Of a DNA stretch of 8,061 bases, positions 6,179 to 8,061 are shown one piece after another. The position numbers were made by a program, and so were the translations under genes. The notes under the pieces are model-generated. The model did not search any database. It worked only from the letters and a program-made list of their open reading frames with translations, and was not told the DNA's origin. Origin of the DNA: a bacterium (GTDB lineage: Bacteria; Vulcanimicrobiota; Xenobia; RGZZ01); the NCBI GenBank assembly GCA_021782195.1, contig JAJXVI010000086.1, positions 1 through 8,061 on the forward strand. Reading direction: 5' to 3'. Each line of letters begins with the position of its first letter. Position 1 is the first letter of the stretch.

Positions 6179-8061
6179 ATGGATAGCAACAACGGCACGA
6201 ACATCTCGAGAACAACGCGCCTCTTCAGCGTGTTCAGTACTGATGGTGCAACCGAACGTCAGGCTTCGCCTGTCGCCACGACGCCAGCCTCGGCGCGCCT
6301 GGGTTCGCCTCAGGAGGCCGCTCTTCCGCGAGGCGCAGCCTCTACTCTGCACAGCGCGCGGCGTGTTCTTGACGCTCGCCAGGCCCTGCAGGATCGTCTG
6401 GCGGATTTTGCCGGTCAGCGAGATTCCTCACCGCCTTCTTCTGCGCGCGATCAGCAGGCTGGGACCGCCCCCGGTGAGCCGGAACATTTTAGCAGGGATG
6501 CCCACGGAGGCCATCTCGAGGCACCTCATCCTTACGACCTGCCTGCCCCCCATCGAGACCCTCGACCTTCCCACGAGCTTCCTCACCAACGGGAAGGAAA
6601 CCAGGGCGCCGATACGCTTCGACTTGAAGCCGAGGCCGCGCTCCGTGGCGACCAGACGCAGGAAGGCGATAGAGACCGCCGTGAGGGACGGCGCCGGCGC
6701 CCCCTGGTGGACGAAAACGATCCCGCGACTGCGGCGGACGAGTTGCATCCGACAGAACATGGCTACGGCATGCGTTGGCCCCAACACGGACGCCACAGAG
6801 AAGTTGAAGAACGCAGGGAACGCCGCCGGGAACTGTTTCAAGAGCGTAGGTGGCAAGAGGACCGCTTGCAGCAGACCCAGGCTGAGGGCCAGCTGAGCGA
6901 CCTCGCGTCACGTACCGAGGAGACCGAACTCGATGACCAGAACGCCGATCCCAATCTTGAAGCAGTCGATGACGCAATGGAGTCAGAGATTGACCGGTTG
7001 AAGGGCGAGCATCTCTCACCCGACGCGCTTAGAACGGCCATTTCCGCGCTCAAAGCGAAGTATGACGATGATCGGCTTGCGGTCGAGCGCAAGAAGCACA
7101 GGGAACAGGTCGATGCGACAACGGAAGTATCGGGCGACTCATCTTCCTGTAAGTCGACTCGTGAGGGGCCCTCAGGTCGTAAGGCCCACGGGAGTCGTTC
7201 GTCCCGTGGTTTCACGGTAGACAGGGTAGGCGACCGAGAAGGCGCCGCGGATTCCAATCGATCGGGAGATGCGGCGTCCTCGCATTCCGCCGGGCATGGA
7301 AGGCCCCGCGTTGCAGCGGACGCTTCAAACTCGAATGGCACTCCAGATCTGCAGAGAAGACGTCAAGCCGAGCAGGCGCAAGCTCGATCAACAGGCCTGG
7401 ATGCCACCACGAGCACGACAATGGGGGAGCACGAAACACACGGTGCTGAATTCCCGGGCCTCGGGTGGAGCGGCAGGGTTCCCGTCGCTTCACGCCAGTC
7501 TTCGCGCTCGGAGCACGCGGGAGAAAGACCTGATGGTCAGCGGGAAGCCGCTGTCGACCTGACACCCGACCGGTTTGACGCAAGTACGCGTCTGCGCGCC
7601 GCCCAGGATCCGGCGCATTTGCCTTCAGCGTCGCTCAGATCCGACGACGCACCACCGTCATCGGCCGCATCGCCGCAGCCTGCCATACGCGCAGATCGTG
7701 CTGACGCCAGATCCGACGAACATCCGCTGTCGGCGACGGGGGGACAGCCGGGTTTGCCAGCGCCTGCTTCTCGCGTGCAGACTCTACACGCCTCTGGACC
7801 GCGTAACTTTGCTTTGCACCACTCGTTCGCTTCGCAGGTGGATGATGTGGACTCATCGCCTCACGCGCAGACTCCTGCTGCGCCCGGCCGGGTGGTGGGG
7901 CGTTCGCATTCCCCAACCCCCGACACCCCATCGACTGCCACTCCGCACGCGTTCGCTCCGCGGGCGGAAGGTCCACACGCTTTCGCTCCGCACTCGGAAG
8001 GTCCGCACGCTTTCGCTCCGCACTCGGAAGGTCCGCACGCGTTCGCTCCGCACTCGGAAGG
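6179..8061 (+). CDS. Large low-complexity, probably disordered protein, N-terminal part (3' end outside window)
   Basis: One frame stays open from the ATG at 6179 to the window end, giving 627 codons with no stop. An in-frame TGA at 6149 bounds it upstream, and this ATG is the first start after it. GAGGGG (6159-6164) is a possible ribosome binding site, though 14 nt away. Codon third positions are GC-rich, as in a real gene. The product has no signal peptide or membrane helix in this part. It is rich in Ser, Ala, Arg, Asp, Pro, Gln and Glu, with almost no hydrophobic core. Two charged, probably helical stretches stand out: about 207-236 (VEERRERRRELFQERRWQED) and about 264-312 (SEIDRLKGEHLSP and onward). 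The end enters tandem decapeptides from residue 589. I do not recognise it. A flagellar hook-length control (FliK-like) N-terminus, a scaffold or a surface protein are all possible; the C-terminus needed to decide is missing. Confidence 0.72.
   Translation, partial: MDSNNGTNISRTTRLFSVFSTDGATERQASPVATTPASARLGSPQEAALPRGAASTLHSARRVLDARQALQDRLADFAGQRDSSPPSSARDQQAGTAPGEPEHFSRDAHGGHLEAPHPYDLPAPHRDPRPSHELPHQREGNQGADTLRLEAEAALRGDQTQEGDRDRREGRRRRPLVDENDPATAADELHPTEHGYGMRWPQHGRHREVEERRERRRELFQERRWQEDRLQQTQAEGQLSDLASRTEETELDDQNADPNLEAVDDAMESEIDRLKGEHLSPDALRTAISALKAKYDDDRLAVERKKHREQVDATTEVSGDSSSCKSTREGPSGRKAHGSRSSRGFTVDRVGDREGAADSNRSGDAASSHSAGHGRPRVAADASNSNGTPDLQRRRQAEQAQARSTGLDATTSTTMGEHETHGAEFPGLGWSGRVPVASRQSSRSEHAGERPDGQREAAVDLTPDRFDASTRLRAAQDPAHLPSASLRSDDAPPSSAASPQPAIRADRADARSDEHPLSATGGQPGLPAPASRVQTLHASGPRNFALHHSFASQVDDVDSSPHAQTPAAPGRVVGRSHSPTPDTPSTATPHAFAPRAEGPHAFAPHSEGPHAFAPHSEGPHAFAPHSE
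7943..8061 (+). repeat. 30-bp tandem repeat array encoding PHAFAPHSEG
   Basis: At least four head-to-tail 30-bp units lie at 7943-7972, 7973-8002, 8003-8032 and 8033-8061, the last cut by the window end. The first encodes PHAFAPRAEG and the others PHAFAPHSEG. Units 2 to 4 differ only at synonymous third positions (CCA or CCG, GCT or GCG). The unit length is a multiple of three, so copy-number changes keep the frame. A looser relative, HHSFASQVD, occurs earlier in the protein, near 7817. Confidence 0.93.

Noticed and set aside
6165..6896. 243-residue frame on the + strand (TTG start) overlapping the long low-complexity gene
   Set aside because: It overlaps a much longer frame, starts with TTG right against the GAGGGG, and has the Arg/Pro-rich look of an off-frame reading of GC-rich DNA.
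6428..7341. Several minus-strand frames of 142-176 residues across the low-complexity gene
   Set aside because: Long antisense frames are common in GC-rich, low-complexity DNA. None shows a recognisable domain or a good ribosome binding site.
7853..8053. Minus-strand frame with periodic VRTFRVRSES-like repeats
   Set aside because: The periodicity is the reverse reading of the 30-bp array. The + strand frame continues without stops for hundreds of codons upstream and fits better.
7943..8061. CRISPR array at the right end
   Set aside because: The 30-bp units are contiguous with no unique spacers and keep a protein frame, so this is a coding tandem repeat.

Overview
This window comes from a GC-rich bacterial chromosome. 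All convincing genes lie on the + strand. In order, they are the 3' end of a metallo-beta-lactamase-fold hydrolase, a RibU-like ECF transporter S component, the polyamine enzyme SpeD, the c-di-AMP/cell-wall cluster cdaA-cdaR-glmM, and the 5' part of a very long low-complexity open reading frame that runs off the right edge. The gene set (an orphan RibU-like S component, a Thermotoga-type SpeD and cdaA-cdaR-glmM) suits an anaerobic or deep-branching lineage such as Synergistota, or a deltaproteobacterium-like group. That placement is inference with low confidence; no rRNA or taxon marker is present.

Bases 1-1139 hold the hydrolase fragment and the S component, 61 bp apart and possibly cotranscribed. 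Bases 1140-1450 are non-coding. They contain the best promoter in the window (TTTACA, 17 bp, TATCAT) and a leader of about 170 nt, rich in inverted repeats, ahead of speD. SpeD (1451-1873) has the full pyruvoyl-enzyme signature and ends at a clear intrinsic terminator (1950-1976). About 300 bp without a recognisable gene follow.

Bases 2271-6060 are a compact operon. CdaA makes c-di-AMP, CdaR is its membrane-anchored YbbR-domain regulator (4-bp overlap with cdaA), and GlmM makes glucosamine-1-phosphate for UDP-GlcNAc and peptidoglycan. This order is conserved in many bacteria and links the second messenger to wall precursor supply. The CdaA here is unusual in carrying a charged C-terminal tail of about 190 residues after the cyclase domain.

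Bases 6061-6178 form an AT-rich regulatory-looking island with repeated AATGTTGwCA motifs. From 6179 to the window end a single frame stays open for 627 codons. It encodes a hydrophilic, probably disordered protein with two charged helical stretches, and it enters an array of 30-bp tandem repeats (decapeptide PHAFAPHSEG) cut off by the window end. I cannot assign its function. I saw no CRISPR array, insertion sequence, tRNA, rRNA or defence system. The observations most worth following are the speD leader, the CdaA tail, and the repeat protein with its upstream motif array.
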